A stretch of DNA of 64,000 nt from Curtobacterium poinsettiae (GCF_025677645.1 NZ_CP106879.1:3038001-3102000); one strand, 5' to 3'. Positions 53,877 through 63,410 are shown, counted from the stretch's first letter. Notes: generated from the letters alone by a model not told the origin. A program made the numbers and translations.

Positions 53877-54716
53877 CTACTTCACGGCACCGGCGGTCAG
53901 GCCTGCCACGAACTGGCGCTGCACCACGAGGAACGCGGCCACGACCGGGATCGACACGACGAGCGACGCCGCCATGACCTGGTTCCAGTACACGTTCGTC
54001 TGCGTCGAGTACTGCTGCAGACCGACCGCCAGGGTCGAACCGAGGCCGTTCGTCATGACCGAGGCGAAGAGGACCTCACCCCAGGCCGTCATGAACGAGT
54101 AGATCCCGACCGCCACCAGACCCGGGCGGGCCGACGGCAGGATGACCCGGAACAGGGCACCCATCGGGCCCGAACCGTCGACCATGGCGGCCTCGTCGAG
54201 CTCGCGCGGGATGGTCTCGAAGTACCCGGCCAGCATCCAGATCGAGAACGGCAGTGTGAACGTCAGGTACGTGATGATCAGGCCGAGCCACGACCCGACG
54301 AGCTGGATGCCCAGGGTGTTGCCGAGGTTCGTGAAGATCAGGAACAGCGGCAGCAGGAACAGCACGCCGGGGAACATCTGCGTGGAGAGCACCGCGGTGG
54401 TGAAGGTGCTCTTGCCCTTGAAGTTCCAGCGCGAGACGCCGTAGGCGGCGAACGTCGCGATGATCAGCGAGAACACCGTCGCCACCGTGCAGACCACGAG
54501 CGAGTTGATGAAGTACCGACCGAGCGGCACCGTCGACCACATGTCGATGAACGGCTGGAAGGTGATCCGCGACGGGATCCACGTGAAGTTGTCCTGCACG
54601 TCGCCGAGGGGCTTGATGGCCGTGGTGATCATCACGTAGAGCGGCACGACCGTGAACAGCGTCAGGACGACCAGGGTGATGATCTTGAAGGACTTGGCGC
54701 CAGTTGTCTCACGCAC
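53877..54716 (-). CDS. Carbohydrate ABC transporter permease (MalG-type)
   Basis: 279 residues, six membrane helices. The cytoplasmic EAA loop reads ETIPRELDEAAMVDGSGPMGALFRVILPSARPG, typical of CUT1 permeases. The ATG overlaps the upstream permease by eight bases. Third component of the uptake system; no ATPase gene is in the cluster, so an MsiK-like shared ATPase is presumably used. Confidence 0.95.
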   Translation of the reverse strand: MRETTGAKSFKIITLVVLTLFTVVPLYVMITTAIKPLGDVQDNFTWIPSRITFQPFIDMWSTVPLGRYFINSLVVCTVATVFSLIIATFAAYGVSRWNFKGKSTFTTAVLSTQMFPGVLFLLPLFLIFTNLGNTLGIQLVGSWLGLIITYLTFTLPFSIWMLAGYFETIPRELDEAAMVDGSGPMGALFRVILPSARPGLVAVGIYSFMTAWGEVLFASVMTNGLGSTLAVGLQQYSTQTNVYWNQVMAASLVVSIPVVAAFLVVQRQFVAGLTAGAVK

Positions 54717-55704
54717 GGACGGACCTCCGGTTGGTCACGGCGAGGTAGATGCCGGTGACGACGAGCAGGAAGAGCAGGAGCAGGACGCTCATCGCGGCAC
54801 CGGAACCGAAGTTCCAGGTGATGAACGACGCGTTGTAGATGTGGAAGCTCAGCAGGTCCGCGGCGGGCGGCTGCGCGGTCGAGCCGAACAGCACGAACGG
54901 GGTGTTGAAGTCGTTGAACGTCCACAGGAACATCACGAGCACGAGCGTCACGTTGACCGGGCGCACCATCGGCAGCGTGATCGAGCGCCACTGGCGGAAC
55001 GGCTTGGCACCGTCCACCGAAGCGGCCTCGTAGACGTCGTTGGGGACGGACTGCAGACCGGCCATGAGCATCAGGAACGCGAAGGGCCAGGTCTTCCAGA
55101 TCGCCACGACGACGACGGCCACGAACGCGTTGTTGCCGATGAGCCAGAACGGGGCGTTGCCGCCGAACAGCCCGAGTTGGTCGACGAGCAGGTGGTTCAG
55201 GGCCCCGGAGTCCCGCTGGAACATGAACTTCCAGGTGATGACGCCGGCGTACATCGGCAGCGCGTAGGGCACGAGGAACAGGGTGCGGAAGAGCCCGCGT
55301 CCGGCGAACGGCTTCTGCAGCGCGACGGCTGCGGCCATGCCGAAGGTCCAGGAGAGCCCGACCACGAGGACCGTGAAGGCGCACGTGATGAGGAACGAGT
55401 TGAGGACCCCACGGCCGATCGCCTGGTCGAAGTCGACGACGACCTGGTAGTTCCGGAACCCGGCGAAGGGCGCGGCGCCCCAGTTCGCGATGAAGTACTT
55501 GGTGAGCTGGATGAACGAGATCCAGATGCCGGTGAGCATCGGGACGATGTGGATGAGCAGCTCGAACAGGATGGCCGGCGCGACGAGCGCGTAGGGCAGC
55601 CAGTGGGTCTTGCGCTTGCGACCTGGCGGACGGCCCGACATCGTCGGGGCCTTCGTGTGCGTCAGGTCGATGCGCTCCGAGTCGGGCAGGACCGTCGTGG
55701 ACAT
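54709..55704 (-). CDS. Carbohydrate ABC transporter permease (MalF-type)
   Basis: 331 residues. After a ~35-residue polar N-terminus, six or seven membrane helices; EAA loop SVPNDVYEAASVDGAKPFRQWRSITLPMVRP is conserved. Pairs with the following MalG-type permease. It begins 182 bases after the binding-protein stop, across a strong hairpin that probably lowers its expression relative to the binding protein. Confidence 0.95.
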   Translation of the reverse strand: MSTTVLPDSERIDLTHTKAPTMSGRPPGRKRKTHWLPYALVAPAILFELLIHIVPMLTGIWISFIQLTKYFIANWGAAPFAGFRNYQVVVDFDQAIGRGVLNSFLITCAFTVLVVGLSWTFGMAAAVALQKPFAGRGLFRTLFLVPYALPMYAGVITWKFMFQRDSGALNHLLVDQLGLFGGNAPFWLIGNNAFVAVVVVAIWKTWPFAFLMLMAGLQSVPNDVYEAASVDGAKPFRQWRSITLPMVRPVNVTLVLVMFLWTFNDFNTPFVLFGSTAQPPAADLLSFHIYNASFITWNFGSGAAMSVLLLLFLLVVTGIYLAVTNRRSVRA

Positions 55705-55835
55705 CTGGTGGGGCCTTTCGGCAGGAGGGGCGTGCAGGTGCGGTCCGCGCGGGCCGTGGCAGCGGCCGGGAGGCGCGGGGTGCGTGGGGCGTCAGCCTCA
55801 CGGCCGACGGGTGGTCGGCCCTGGAACGTCAGGGG

Positions 55836-55879
55836 CTGGAGGCCCGGGCGCGTCCGGCGGACGCGACCCGGGCCTCCAG
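55836..55879. terminator. Hairpin between binding-protein and permease genes
   Basis: About 20-pair stem with arms CTGGAGGCCCGG... and ...CCGGGCCTCCAG, lying 7 bases beyond the binding-protein stop. Read-through control is usual at this point of sugar uptake operons. The GGAGGCCC core matches the other long hairpins here. Confidence 0.8.
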
Positions 55880-55885
55880 GGTGGA

Positions 55886-57187
55886 TCAACCGGCGGCCTG
55901 GGACACCTGGTCCTGGGCGGTCTGCAGCGCCGACTTGATGTCGGCTTCGGAGACCGTGGAACCGGTCGCGATCTTGGCGAACATGTCGTTCATCGCCTTG
56001 CCGACCGTGGACTCGAACTGGTCCTCGGCGGGCACCAGCGGGAGCGGCTTCGCCTTGTTGTTGTAGATGTCGAGGAACGTCTTCGTCTGCTCGTCCGTGA
56101 CGGAGTCAGCAGCCTCGGCGAGCACCGGCAGGGCCGAGTACGGCTTGTCCAGCGTCGTCTGCGTGTCCATGCTCGTCATGTACTTGACGAACTTGAGCGC
56201 GCCGTCCTTGTTCTTCGTGTTCTTGAAGACCGACAGGTTGATGCCGGCCGGGAAGGACGCGATCTGCTCGCCGCCCTCGGGAGCCGGCAGCGCCACGACG
56301 CCGTACTCGGACGACTTCATGCCGAGGGACTCGATGGTCGCGTTCGCGTTGTTCTGGTTGAGGATGAACGCGGCCTTCTTCTTCGCGAAGTCCGTGGTCG
56401 ACTGCGTCGCGTTGTCGTACTGCGCGTTCGACGGGTTGGCGACCTTCGCGTCCTGCATGAGGTCGAGGTAGCGCTTGATGCCGTCGACGTTGGCCTTCGA
56501 GGTGAAGGTCGGCTTGCCGTCCTTGTCGAACCACTCGCCACCGTTCTGCGCCGAGTTGATGAACGCGAAGTGCGAGTTCTCGGTGTACGAACCGCCCGCG
56601 AGGCTGAAGCCGTAGGTGTCACCCTTGGTCAGCTTCTCGGCGTCGGAGACCATCTCCTCCCACGTGGTGGGCGGGGTGATGCCGGCGTCCGACAGCATCT
56701 TCTTGTTGTAGTACAGGCCGTAGGCGAGACCGTAGAGCGGGACGCTCGTGACCGTCTTGTCGGGCGCGCCACCGGTGGACAGGGCGACCTTGCCGAACTT
56801 GTCCGCACCGCCGATCGCCTTCATCTCGGCGTCACCGAACTCCTGGAAGGCGCCGGTGGCCTGGAGCGAGGTCGCCCAGGTGTTGCCGATGTTGACGACG
56901 TCCGGGCCCTGGCCCGAGGTGACGGCGGTCTGGATCTTGTTCTGCAGGTCGTTCCAGCCGATGACCTGGAGGTCGACCTTGATCCCGGTCTCCTTGGTGA
57001 ACTTCTTGAGGACGGGGGTCAGCACCTCCTTGTCGTTCTGCAGGGACGTGCCCTGGTTGGACGCCCAGTACGTGAGCGTCTTGGAGTCGCCGGAGTTGCC
57101 GGACGATCCGGAGGAGCAGGCTGCGAGGCCGGACACGGTGAGTGCGGCGGCCGCGGTGATGGCCAGTGCGCGGATGGCAGTGCGCAT
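55886..57187 (-). CDS. Carbohydrate ABC transporter solute-binding lipoprotein
   Basis: 433 residues, family 1 extracellular solute-binding protein. Type II signal peptide ending GLAACSSG. Then TLTYWASNQGTSLQ, the VIGWNDLQNKIQTAVTSGQGPDVVNIG signature and PLYGLAYGLYYNKKMLSDAGI. ATG at 57187. The 114 bases before it contain degenerate GATGGTGC repeats. Ligand probably a sugar or oligosaccharide; which one cannot be read. Confidence 0.95.
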   Translation of the reverse strand: MRTAIRALAITAAAALTVSGLAACSSGSSGNSGDSKTLTYWASNQGTSLQNDKEVLTPVLKKFTKETGIKVDLQVIGWNDLQNKIQTAVTSGQGPDVVNIGNTWATSLQATGAFQEFGDAEMKAIGGADKFGKVALSTGGAPDKTVTSVPLYGLAYGLYYNKKMLSDAGITPPTTWEEMVSDAEKLTKGDTYGFSLAGGSYTENSHFAFINSAQNGGEWFDKDGKPTFTSKANVDGIKRYLDLMQDAKVANPSNAQYDNATQSTTDFAKKKAAFILNQNNANATIESLGMKSSEYGVVALPAPEGGEQIASFPAGINLSVFKNTKNKDGALKFVKYMTSMDTQTTLDKPYSALPVLAEAADSVTDEQTKTFLDIYNNKAKPLPLVPAEDQFESTVGKAMNDMFAKIATGSTVSEADIKSALQTAQDQVSQAAG

Positions 57188-57301
57188 GACTCTCTACTTT
57201 CTCGTCGTTGAGATGGTGCAGGGGATGGTGCAGAGGTGGAGCTGGTGCTGCGGATGGTGCTGGTCGGGTGCTGCTGTGGGTTGCGGGCAGCGCCCTGGCG
57301 G

Positions 57302-58453
57302 TCAGGCCAGGGTGCGTTCCGCGGGGTCCCAGCCCTCGGGGAGGGTCGGGGAGGGCGACACGGTGCTCTCGACGAGCACCGCCTCGCCACGTTCTGCCGC
57401 CTCGGCGATGGAGACCATCACGTCGAGGACGTGGAAGGCGAGCGCACCGGGGACGCGGTTCTCGTCGCCGGCCCGCAGCGAGCGGGCCAGGTCGACCACG
57501 CCGGTGCCGCGCGAGTAGGTGGAGCCGACCGCGGGGATCGTCTCGGGCTCCTCGGAACCGAGGGCGTACAGCTCGGTGTCGCCGTCGAAGTTGTTCGGGT
57601 CGGGGAACACGACGGTGCCGGTCTCCCCCGCGATCTCGACGAAGCCGGTGCGGCCGCGGTCAGACTCGAACGAGAAGACGCTCTGCGCGCTCCCGCCGTT
57701 CTCGAACTCGATCAGCGCGGAGTGGTTCGTCGGGACGTCCACCGGGAACTCGGTGCCGGCCTTCGGACCGGAGCCGATGGTGCGCGTGGCGCGGGACTTC
57801 GACGCCGTCGCCGTGACCTTCTTCACCGGTCCGAACGTCTGGACGAGGGTGGTGATGTAGTACGGGCCGATGTCGAACAGCGGACCGGCACCGTACGCGA
57901 AGAGGAACTCCGGGCTCGGGTGCCACGACTCGGGGCCGGGGCTCTGGAAGAGCGTCAGGCCGTTCAGGGGCGTGCCGATGCGGCCGTCGCGGATCGTGCG
58001 GAGCGCGGTCTGCAGGCCGGCACCGAGGAACGTGTCCGGGGCGACGCTGACGGTCCTGCCCGCGGCGGCCGCGGCGTCGCGGAGTTCCGCGGCGCTGGCA
58101 CGGTCGAGGGCGTAGGGCTTCTCGCCCCAGACGTGCTTGCCGGCGGCCAGGGCCTGCAGCGCGACCTCGACGTGGGCGGCCGGGATCGTCAGGTTCACGA
58201 CGATCTCGATGTCGTCGTCGGCCAGGAGCTCCTCGACGGTGCCCGATCCGGGGACGCCCCACTTCTCGGCCTGGGCGGCGGCGCGCGGCAGGTCGATGTC
58301 GGCGATGAAGCGGACCGTCACGTCGGGGAAGACGGTGAGGTTCGACAGGTACTGGTCCGAGATGACCCCGGCACCGATGACACCGACGCCGACCGGGCCG
58401 GTGCGGGTGGTGCTGTCGGTCGCCGTTGCAGCGGCGGTCGTGGTGTCGGTCAT
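57302..58453 (-). CDS. Gfo/Idh/MocA-family oxidoreductase
   Basis: 383 residues. The NAD(P)-binding motif is VGVIGAGVISDQYL after a Thr/Ala-rich leader of about 20 residues; the EKP motif reads HVWGEKPYALDRASA, and the substrate His region is FDIGPYYITTLV. Dehydrogenates a sugar or cyclitol. The ATG overlaps the upstream isomerase stop by four bases, so they are translated together and precede the uptake genes. Confidence 0.93.
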   Translation of the reverse strand: MTDTTTAAATATDSTTRTGPVGVGVIGAGVISDQYLSNLTVFPDVTVRFIADIDLPRAAAQAEKWGVPGSGTVEELLADDDIEIVVNLTIPAAHVEVALQALAAGKHVWGEKPYALDRASAAELRDAAAAAGRTVSVAPDTFLGAGLQTALRTIRDGRIGTPLNGLTLFQSPGPESWHPSPEFLFAYGAGPLFDIGPYYITTLVQTFGPVKKVTATASKSRATRTIGSGPKAGTEFPVDVPTNHSALIEFENGGSAQSVFSFESDRGRTGFVEIAGETGTVVFPDPNNFDGDTELYALGSEEPETIPAVGSTYSRGTGVVDLARSLRAGDENRVPGALAFHVLDVMVSIAEAAERGEAVLVESTVSPSPTLPEGWDPAERTLA

Positions 58454-59196
58454 GCGCGGGCCCCCTCGAGGAACGTGTAGGAGTCGGCGACGGCCTGGAA
58501 GACGTCACCCTCGTGGTCGTCGAGCTCGACGACGTGCAGTGCGTCGGGCGCCGCGGCGATGATGTCGCGGATCGGCATGACGCCGTTGCCGACGGCGACC
58601 TGCTGCTTGTCGTCGTGCGAGCCGTCGCCGTCCTTCACGTGCAGGAACTGCACCTTGTCGCCGTACTTGCGGATGACCGCGACCGGGTCGTCCCCGCCGA
58701 CCTGCACCCAGTAGGTGTCGAGCTCGAGCACGACGTCGTCGGACAGGGCGTCGGCGAAGACCTCGTAGGCGCTGACGCCGTCGATGCGGTTCGAGAACTC
58801 GAACGCGTGGTTGTGGTACCCGAGCACCAGGCCGTGGTCGGCGGCGCGCGGGGCGAGGGCGCTGAGTTCGCGGGCGATCGCCTCGACGTCCTCGCGCGTG
58901 GTCCAGCGCGACTCGTCGATGTGGGGGTCGATGAGGGTCCCGAAGCCGAGGGTGGTGGAGGCGTGGAAGATCCGCTCGAGGTCCTGCTCGCCTGCGTCGA
59001 GCAGACGTGCGTGGCCGCTCGGGGCGGCGAGGCCGGCGTCGCGGAGGGCGGCGGCGAGTTCGTCGGCGTTGTCGACGAAGCCGAAGGCCTCGACGTTCGC
59101 GTAGCCGATGTCGGCGATGCGCTGCAGGGTGCCGGGCAGATCAGCACCGAGGGCATCGCGGACCGTGTAGAGCTGGACCGAGAGCGGTTGGGTCAC
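58450..59196 (-). CDS. Sugar phosphate isomerase/epimerase (xylose isomerase-like TIM barrel)
   Basis: 248 residues. AP-endonuclease-2-like barrel: SVQLYTVRDALGADLPGTLQRIADIGYANVEAFG, GLVLGYHNHAFEF (metal His), VVLELDTYWVQVGGDDPV and FLHVKDGDG. GTG at 59196 lies seven bases after GAGGAGA. First gene of the sugar operon, under the promoter at 59245-59273. Works with the Gfo/Idh enzyme on an unknown carbohydrate. Confidence 0.92.
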   Translation of the reverse strand: MTQPLSVQLYTVRDALGADLPGTLQRIADIGYANVEAFGFVDNADELAAALRDAGLAAPSGHARLLDAGEQDLERIFHASTTLGFGTLIDPHIDESRWTTREDVEAIARELSALAPRAADHGLVLGYHNHAFEFSNRIDGVSAYEVFADALSDDVVLELDTYWVQVGGDDPVAVIRKYGDKVQFLHVKDGDGSHDDKQQVAVGNGVMPIRDIIAAAPDALHVVELDDHEGDVFQAVADSYTFLEGARA

Positions 59197-59244
59197 CAGG
59201 GGTTCTCCTCGTCGAGATGGCGCGGTCGTCACTGACCGATCGTC

Positions 59245-59273
59245 ACACTACGAGCACTTTTGTCGGCGGTCAA
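59245..59273 (-). promoter_or_regulatory. Promoter of the sugar operon
   Basis: TTGACC (59273-59268), 17-base spacer, TAGTGT (59250-59245). Strong match to the primary sigma consensus. Confidence 0.75.
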
Positions 59274-59276
59274 GCA

Positions 59277-59303
59277 GAAGTCCGAGGAATGTCGACGGAC
59301 TTC
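59277..59303. promoter_or_regulatory. Inverted repeat, candidate ROK operator
   Basis: GAAGTCCG (59277-59284) and CGGACTTC (59296-59303) separated by 11 bases, just upstream of the operon -35 and between the divergent ROK gene and the operon. Expected site for the local regulator. Confidence 0.55.
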
Positions 59304-59340
59304 ATTGCGTGGCGCGAACGATGTGTGCTTCACTCCCCAC

Positions 59341-60552
59341 ATGGTCGACTTGAACCGGACGGCAGCGTCGCCTCCGGTCGGGACGAGCGAGCTCTTCCAG
59401 ATCCTCCGCGACGGCGTGCCGCGCACCAGGGCTGAGCTCGCCGCACTGACAGGACTCGCACGCTCCACCATCGGCGTGCGCCTCGACTCCCTGATCGACA
59501 TCGGGCTGGTCGGCGCCGTGGACACCGCCGTCTCCACCGGCGGCCGTCCGCCTGCCCAGGTGGCGCTGAAGCCCCGCGCCCGGCTCGTGATCGCTGCCGA
59601 CCTCGGCGCCTCGCACGGTCGTGTCGCCGTCACCGACCTCGTCGCGGCTCCGCTCGCCACCCGCGAGGCCCGGATCGACATCGCCGCCGGTCCGGTGCCG
59701 ACGCTGTCCTGGCTCGTCGAGACGATCGACGACCTGCTCGGCGAGGTCGGGCGGAGCCGGCAGGACGTGATCGCGATCGGCATCGGCGTGCCCGGACCGG
59801 TCGAGTTCTCCACCGGCCGCCCGGCGAACCCGCCGATCATGCCCGGCTGGGACGGCTTCGACGTGCCCTCGTGGCTCCGCCAGCACATCGCCGCCCACGT
59901 CCTGCTCGACAACGACGTCAACATCGCCGCCCTCGGTGAGCGCGAGCACGGCTGGCCGGACGTCGACCACCTGCTGTTCGTGAAGGTCGCCACCGGCATC
60001 GGGTCCGGCATCGTCTCCGAGGGCCGGCTGCAGCGCGGCGCCCAGGGCACCGCGGGTGACATCGGCCACGTGCGGGTCTCCCGCGCCGGCGACGTCCCCT
60101 GCCACTGCGGCAACACCGGCTGCCTGGAGGCCGTGGCCTCCGGTCCGGCCATCGCCCGCGCACTCCGCGCGAAGGGGCACGACGTGCACACGGGTGCGGA
60201 CGTGATCGACCTGGTGAACCGGTCGGACCTCGACGCCATCTACGCCGTCCGACAGGCCGGTCGGGACATCGGCGAGGTCCTCGCGACCTGCATCTCGCTC
60301 ATCAACCCGTCGGTCATCGCACTCGGCGGATCGATCACGCAGGCCGGTGAGCACCTGCTCGCCGGCGTCCGCGAGGTCGTCTACTCCCGCTCGATGCCCC
60401 TGGCCAGTGAGCACCTCGTCATCGTCCAGTCCCGCGCCGGGTCCCTCGCCGCGCTGCAGGGGGCCGCGGCCCTCGCCATCGGCTACGCCCTCTCCCCCGC
60501 CGGGGTCGACGAGCTCGTCGCCTTCGCCGAGGGGCGCGAACTGGTCTCCTGA
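59341..60552 (+). CDS. ROK-family transcriptional regulator
   Basis: 403 residues. N-terminal HTH LFQILRDGVPRTRAELAALTGLARSTIGVRLDSL; ROK domain with VIAADLGASHGRVAVTDL (ATP-binding-like strand), GIGVPGPVEF, LLDNDVNIAALGE, and the zinc motif CHCGNTGCLEA. ATG at 59341 was chosen because it starts the sequence that leads into the HTH. Divergent from the sugar operon and likely represses it until a sugar binds. Confidence 0.94.
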   Translation: MVDLNRTAASPPVGTSELFQILRDGVPRTRAELAALTGLARSTIGVRLDSLIDIGLVGAVDTAVSTGGRPPAQVALKPRARLVIAADLGASHGRVAVTDLVAAPLATREARIDIAAGPVPTLSWLVETIDDLLGEVGRSRQDVIAIGIGVPGPVEFSTGRPANPPIMPGWDGFDVPSWLRQHIAAHVLLDNDVNIAALGEREHGWPDVDHLLFVKVATGIGSGIVSEGRLQRGAQGTAGDIGHVRVSRAGDVPCHCGNTGCLEAVASGPAIARALRAKGHDVHTGADVIDLVNRSDLDAIYAVRQAGRDIGEVLATCISLINPSVIALGGSITQAGEHLLAGVREVVYSRSMPLASEHLVIVQSRAGSLAALQGAAALAIGYALSPAGVDELVAFAEGRELVS

Positions 60553-60619
60553 CGCTCACCCGCGGTCGCGTGAGCGCGTCGGTTTCGGTCTTGCCGGTGG
60601 TCGGGGGGACAATCGTCGG

Positions 60620-61333
60620 GTGACCATCGTGCAGCCCACCCTGTGGGGCGACCTGGACCCCGGTCTGGAGGAGCTGTCTGTCTCCGCCACGCCGGCTACG
60701 GTCCCGGGGCGCGACGCGTTCACCGCCCTGCGTGGCCACACCGAGCGCATCGTCGCGCACTCCTCGGACCGCGTCGCCTGGCTCCGCGCCCGCGCCATGG
60801 GCATCACCGCCACCGACGTCGCCCGACTGGCCTCGCTGCGCGCCGTCGAGGCCGTCGTCACCGAGAAGCGCTACGGCTCCCGGTTCTCCGGCAACGCGTT
60901 CACCGAGCACGGCAAGGACCGCGAACCGGTCATCGCCGCCTGGGTTGCCGCGACCCACGGCATCCAGCCCTCGGCGCACCTGTTCCACGCCGCCGCGAAC
61001 CGCGCCCACCTCGCCACCCCGGACGGCGTCGGGGTCGACGAGTCGTCCCGCGTGGTGCTCGCCGAGATCAAGACCACAGGCAAGGCCTGGCGGAGCATCC
61101 CCCGGCACTACCTGCGGCAGATCTGGTGGCAGCAGTACGTGCTCGGCGCCGACCGCACCCTGTTCGTCTGGGAACGCCACGACGGGTTCGTGCCGGTCGC
61201 GGACGAGCCCGAGTGCCGCTGGGTCGACCGCGACGACGACCAGATCCGCGGGCTCGTCCAGCTCGCCGACCTGGTGCTCGACAAGCTCCGCGGCTTCCGC
61301 TCCGAGACCGTCGGCCGGACCTCCGCCGGCTAG
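60620..61333 (+). CDS. YqaJ-like viral recombinase/exonuclease family protein
   Basis: 237 residues. PD-(D/E)XK lambda-exonuclease-like core: WLRARAMGITATDVARLASL, NAFTEHGKDREPVIAAWV (catalytic Glu), ATPDGVGVDESSRVVLAEIKTTGKAWR (Asp and ExK) and YLRQIWWQQYVLGADRTLFVWE. GTG at 60620 lies six bases after GACAAT. Phage-type family, but no phage genes are nearby; such chromosomal copies are common in Microbacteriaceae. Stops four bases inside the next convergent gene. Confidence 0.88.
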   Translation: MTIVQPTLWGDLDPGLEELSVSATPATVPGRDAFTALRGHTERIVAHSSDRVAWLRARAMGITATDVARLASLRAVEAVVTEKRYGSRFSGNAFTEHGKDREPVIAAWVAATHGIQPSAHLFHAAANRAHLATPDGVGVDESSRVVLAEIKTTGKAWRSIPRHYLRQIWWQQYVLGADRTLFVWERHDGFVPVADEPECRWVDRDDDQIRGLVQLADLVLDKLRGFRSETVGRTSAG

Positions 61334-61938
61334 ACCTGCACCAGCCGCAGCCGACTCATCCCCACGACGAGGATGCCGAGCAGGGTGATCGAGACCGCGA
61401 TCCCGACCACGTAGATCGCGACGACGCCGTAGCCCTGCGCCGGATCGAGGAACGGGTACGGCACCCACCCGTCGGTCGCGCCACGGACGAGCACCACGGT
61501 GGTCCAGACCGCCGGGTAGAGCAGGGACCACCACACGTGCCGGAGCAGCAGTCGTGCGCGGTCCGAGAACAGCAGCCAGTCGAGCACCGCGTACACCGGG
61601 ATGATCTTGTGCACGATGTCGTTCGACCACGGCACCGAGGCCGACACGTTCGCGCCCGTGAGCAGCGTGTTGTACACGATGCCGGTCGTCGCGATGTACA
61701 CCGTCGCGGCGCCACGGAGCACCGAGACGGCGAGGTCCGCCCGCTTGCGACGGGCTGCGACCACGAGCGTCACCGCGAGGGCCACGGCGACGATCAGGTT
61801 CGACTGGATCGTGAAGTAGCCGAAGAAGTTCCAGAACGAGTACGTCGGGGTCTGCGAGCTCTCGAGCCACTGCGCCACGACCGCGACGACGATGGCGATG
61901 ACGGCGATCAGTCGGAGCGAGTTCACGAGGGTGCGCAC
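61330..61938 (-). CDS. Pr6Pr family membrane protein
   Basis: 202 residues with about six membrane helices. Characteristic sequences are SFWNFFGYFTIQSNLIVAVAL, NTLLTGANVSASVPWSNDIVHKIIPVYAVLDWLLF and YPAVWTTVVLVRG. GTG at 61938 lies six bases after TACCGT (61950-61945). Function unknown; homologues are widespread in actinobacteria. Confidence 0.88.
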   Translation of the reverse strand: MRTLVNSLRLIAVIAIVVAVVAQWLESSQTPTYSFWNFFGYFTIQSNLIVAVALAVTLVVAARRKRADLAVSVLRGAATVYIATTGIVYNTLLTGANVSASVPWSNDIVHKIIPVYAVLDWLLFSDRARLLLRHVWWSLLYPAVWTTVVLVRGATDGWVPYPFLDPAQGYGVVAIYVVGIAVSITLLGILVVGMSRLRLVQV

Positions 61939-61974
61939 GGCTCCACGGTATCGGGACACGGCGACGACGTGCAG

Positions 61975-62008
61975 GAAGGGCCCGCACCGTTGCCGGTGCG
62001 GGCCCTTC
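61975..62008 (-). terminator. Terminator of the rplK-rplA operon
   Basis: Perfect 15-bp stem (61975-61989 and 61994-62008) with a four-base loop. It lies beyond the duplicated rplA end on the minus strand. Confidence 0.85.
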
Positions 62009-62023
62009 CTCGAGTCACTCGAC

Positions 62024-62108
62024 TCAGATGCTGTTGACGTCCAGCGGGATGGCACTGGGATGACGCAGTGCCGAAGGTCGTCAGATGCTGTTGACGTCCA
62101 GCGGGATG
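62024..62108 (-). repeat. Partial tandem duplication of the rplA 3' end
   Basis: A 28-base sequence covering the last codons and stop of rplA (62081-62108) is repeated at 62024-62051, and CCGAAGGTCG at 62071-62080 repeats the adjoining upstream coding sequence. The remaining 19 bases of the copy have diverged. The functional gene ends at the inner stop. Confidence 0.85.
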
Positions 62109-62770
62109 CCGGGGCCGAAGGTCGTCGAGACGGCGCCCTTCATGACGTACCGGCCCTTCGAGGACGACGGCTTGAGGCGGTTGATCTCCTCGAGCGCGGT
62201 CGAGATGTTCTCGTCGAGCTGCTCCGGCGTGAACGAGGCCTTGCCGACGACGAAGTGCACGTTGGCGTGCTTGTCGACACGGAACTCGATCTTGCCGCCC
62301 TTGATGTCGTTGACGGCCTGCGCCACGTTCGGGGTGACGGTGCCGGTCTTCGGGTTCGGCATGAGGCCACGCGGGCCGAGCACCTTGCCGAGACGACCGA
62401 CCTTGCCCATGAGCTCCGGGGTCGAGACGGCGGAGTCGAACGAGGTGTAGCCCTCGGCCACCTTCGCGATGAGCTCGTCGCCACCGACCTCGTCGGCGCC
62501 GGCGGCGATGGCGGCCTCAGCAGCCGCACCCGTCGCGAAGACGATGACGCGGGCGGTCTTGCCCGTGCCGTGCGGCAGGATGACCGTGCCACGGACCATC
62601 TGGTCGGCCTTGCGGGGGTCGACGCCGAGCTTCAGCGCGACCTCGACCGTGGAGTCGGTCTTCGAGGAACCGGTCTCCTTGGCCAGGGCGACGGCCTCGG
62701 TCGGGGTGTAGAACTTGTCGGCCTCGATCTTCGCGGCCGCGGCCTGGTAGGCCTTGGACTTCTTCGCCAT
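62081..62770 (-). CDS. rplA: 50S ribosomal protein L1
   Basis: 229 residues. Signatures: [49 protein letters not shown] and [21 protein letters not shown]1 forms the ribosomal stalk at the E site and represses its own operon in other bacteria. ATG at 62770 has GGAGACC upstream. Follows rplK by 90 bases. Confidence 0.98.
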   Translation of the reverse strand: MAKKSKAYQAAAAKIEADKFYTPTEAVALAKETGSSKTDSTVEVALKLGVDPRKADQMVRGTVILPHGTGKTARVIVFATGAAAEAAIAAGADEVGGDELIAKVAEGYTSFDSAVSTPELMGKVGRLGKVLGPRGLMPNPKTGTVTPNVAQAVNDIKGGKIEFRVDKHANVHFVVGKASFTPEQLDENISTALEEINRLKPSSSKGRYVMKGAVSTTFGPGIPLDVNSI

Positions 62771-62860
62771 GGTGGTCTCCTTGCGAGATACGTGGTTGGC
62801 GAGCCGGCGAGGCTCTCCCACGGAAAGGTGTCTGGTGGTGGGCCGGAGCCCGATCGGTGC

Positions 62861-63292
62861 TTAGGCCTCGACCGTGATGCCCATCGAGCGTGCGGTGCCG
62901 GCGATGATCTTCGCGGCCTGCTCGATGTCGTTGGCGTTCAGGTCGGCCTGCTTGGTCTCGGCGATCTGACGGACCTGGTCCATCGAGATCTTCGCGACCT
63001 TGACCGTGTGCGGGGTCGAGGACCCCTTCTGCACACCAGCAGCCTTCTTGATGAGCTCGGCGGCCGGCGGGGTCTTCAGGACGAACGTGAACGAACGGTC
63101 CTCGTAGACGGTGATCTCGACCGGCACGACGTTGCCACGCTGCGACTCGGTCGCCGCGTTGTACGCCTTGCAGAACTCCATGATGTTGACGCCGTGCTGA
63201 CCGAGCGCCGGACCGATCGGGGGGGCCGGGTTGGCGGCTCCCGCGTTGATCTGCAGCTTGATCAGGCCCGTGACCTTCTTCTTCGGTGCCAT
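62861..63292 (-). CDS. rplK: 50S ribosomal protein L11
   Basis: 143 residues. Signatures [45 protein letters not shown] and the C-terminal [11 protein letters not shown]. Binds the GTPase-associated region of 23S rRNA. ATG at 63292 has AGGAGGAAG upstream. It follows nusG with 158 bases between. Confidence 0.98.
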   Translation of the reverse strand: MAPKKKVTGLIKLQINAGAANPAPPIGPALGQHGVNIMEFCKAYNAATESQRGNVVPVEITVYEDRSFTFVLKTPPAAELIKKAAGVQKGSSTPHTVKVAKISMDQVRQIAETKQADLNANDIEQAAKIIAGTARSMGITVEA

Positions 63293-63410
63293 GACTTGTC
63301 TTCCTCCTGGAATCGAACACACGGGGATCCGTGCACTCTCCCGCTGGTCCGGCCGTTCCGGACAGCGGTGAAGGCCCGCTCGCACGAGGCGCGCGGGCCC
63401 AAACCCGTTC

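Noticed and set aside
60620..61333. YqaJ-type nuclease as evidence for a prophage
   Set aside because: No integrase, terminase, structural or lysis genes and no attachment repeats surround it.
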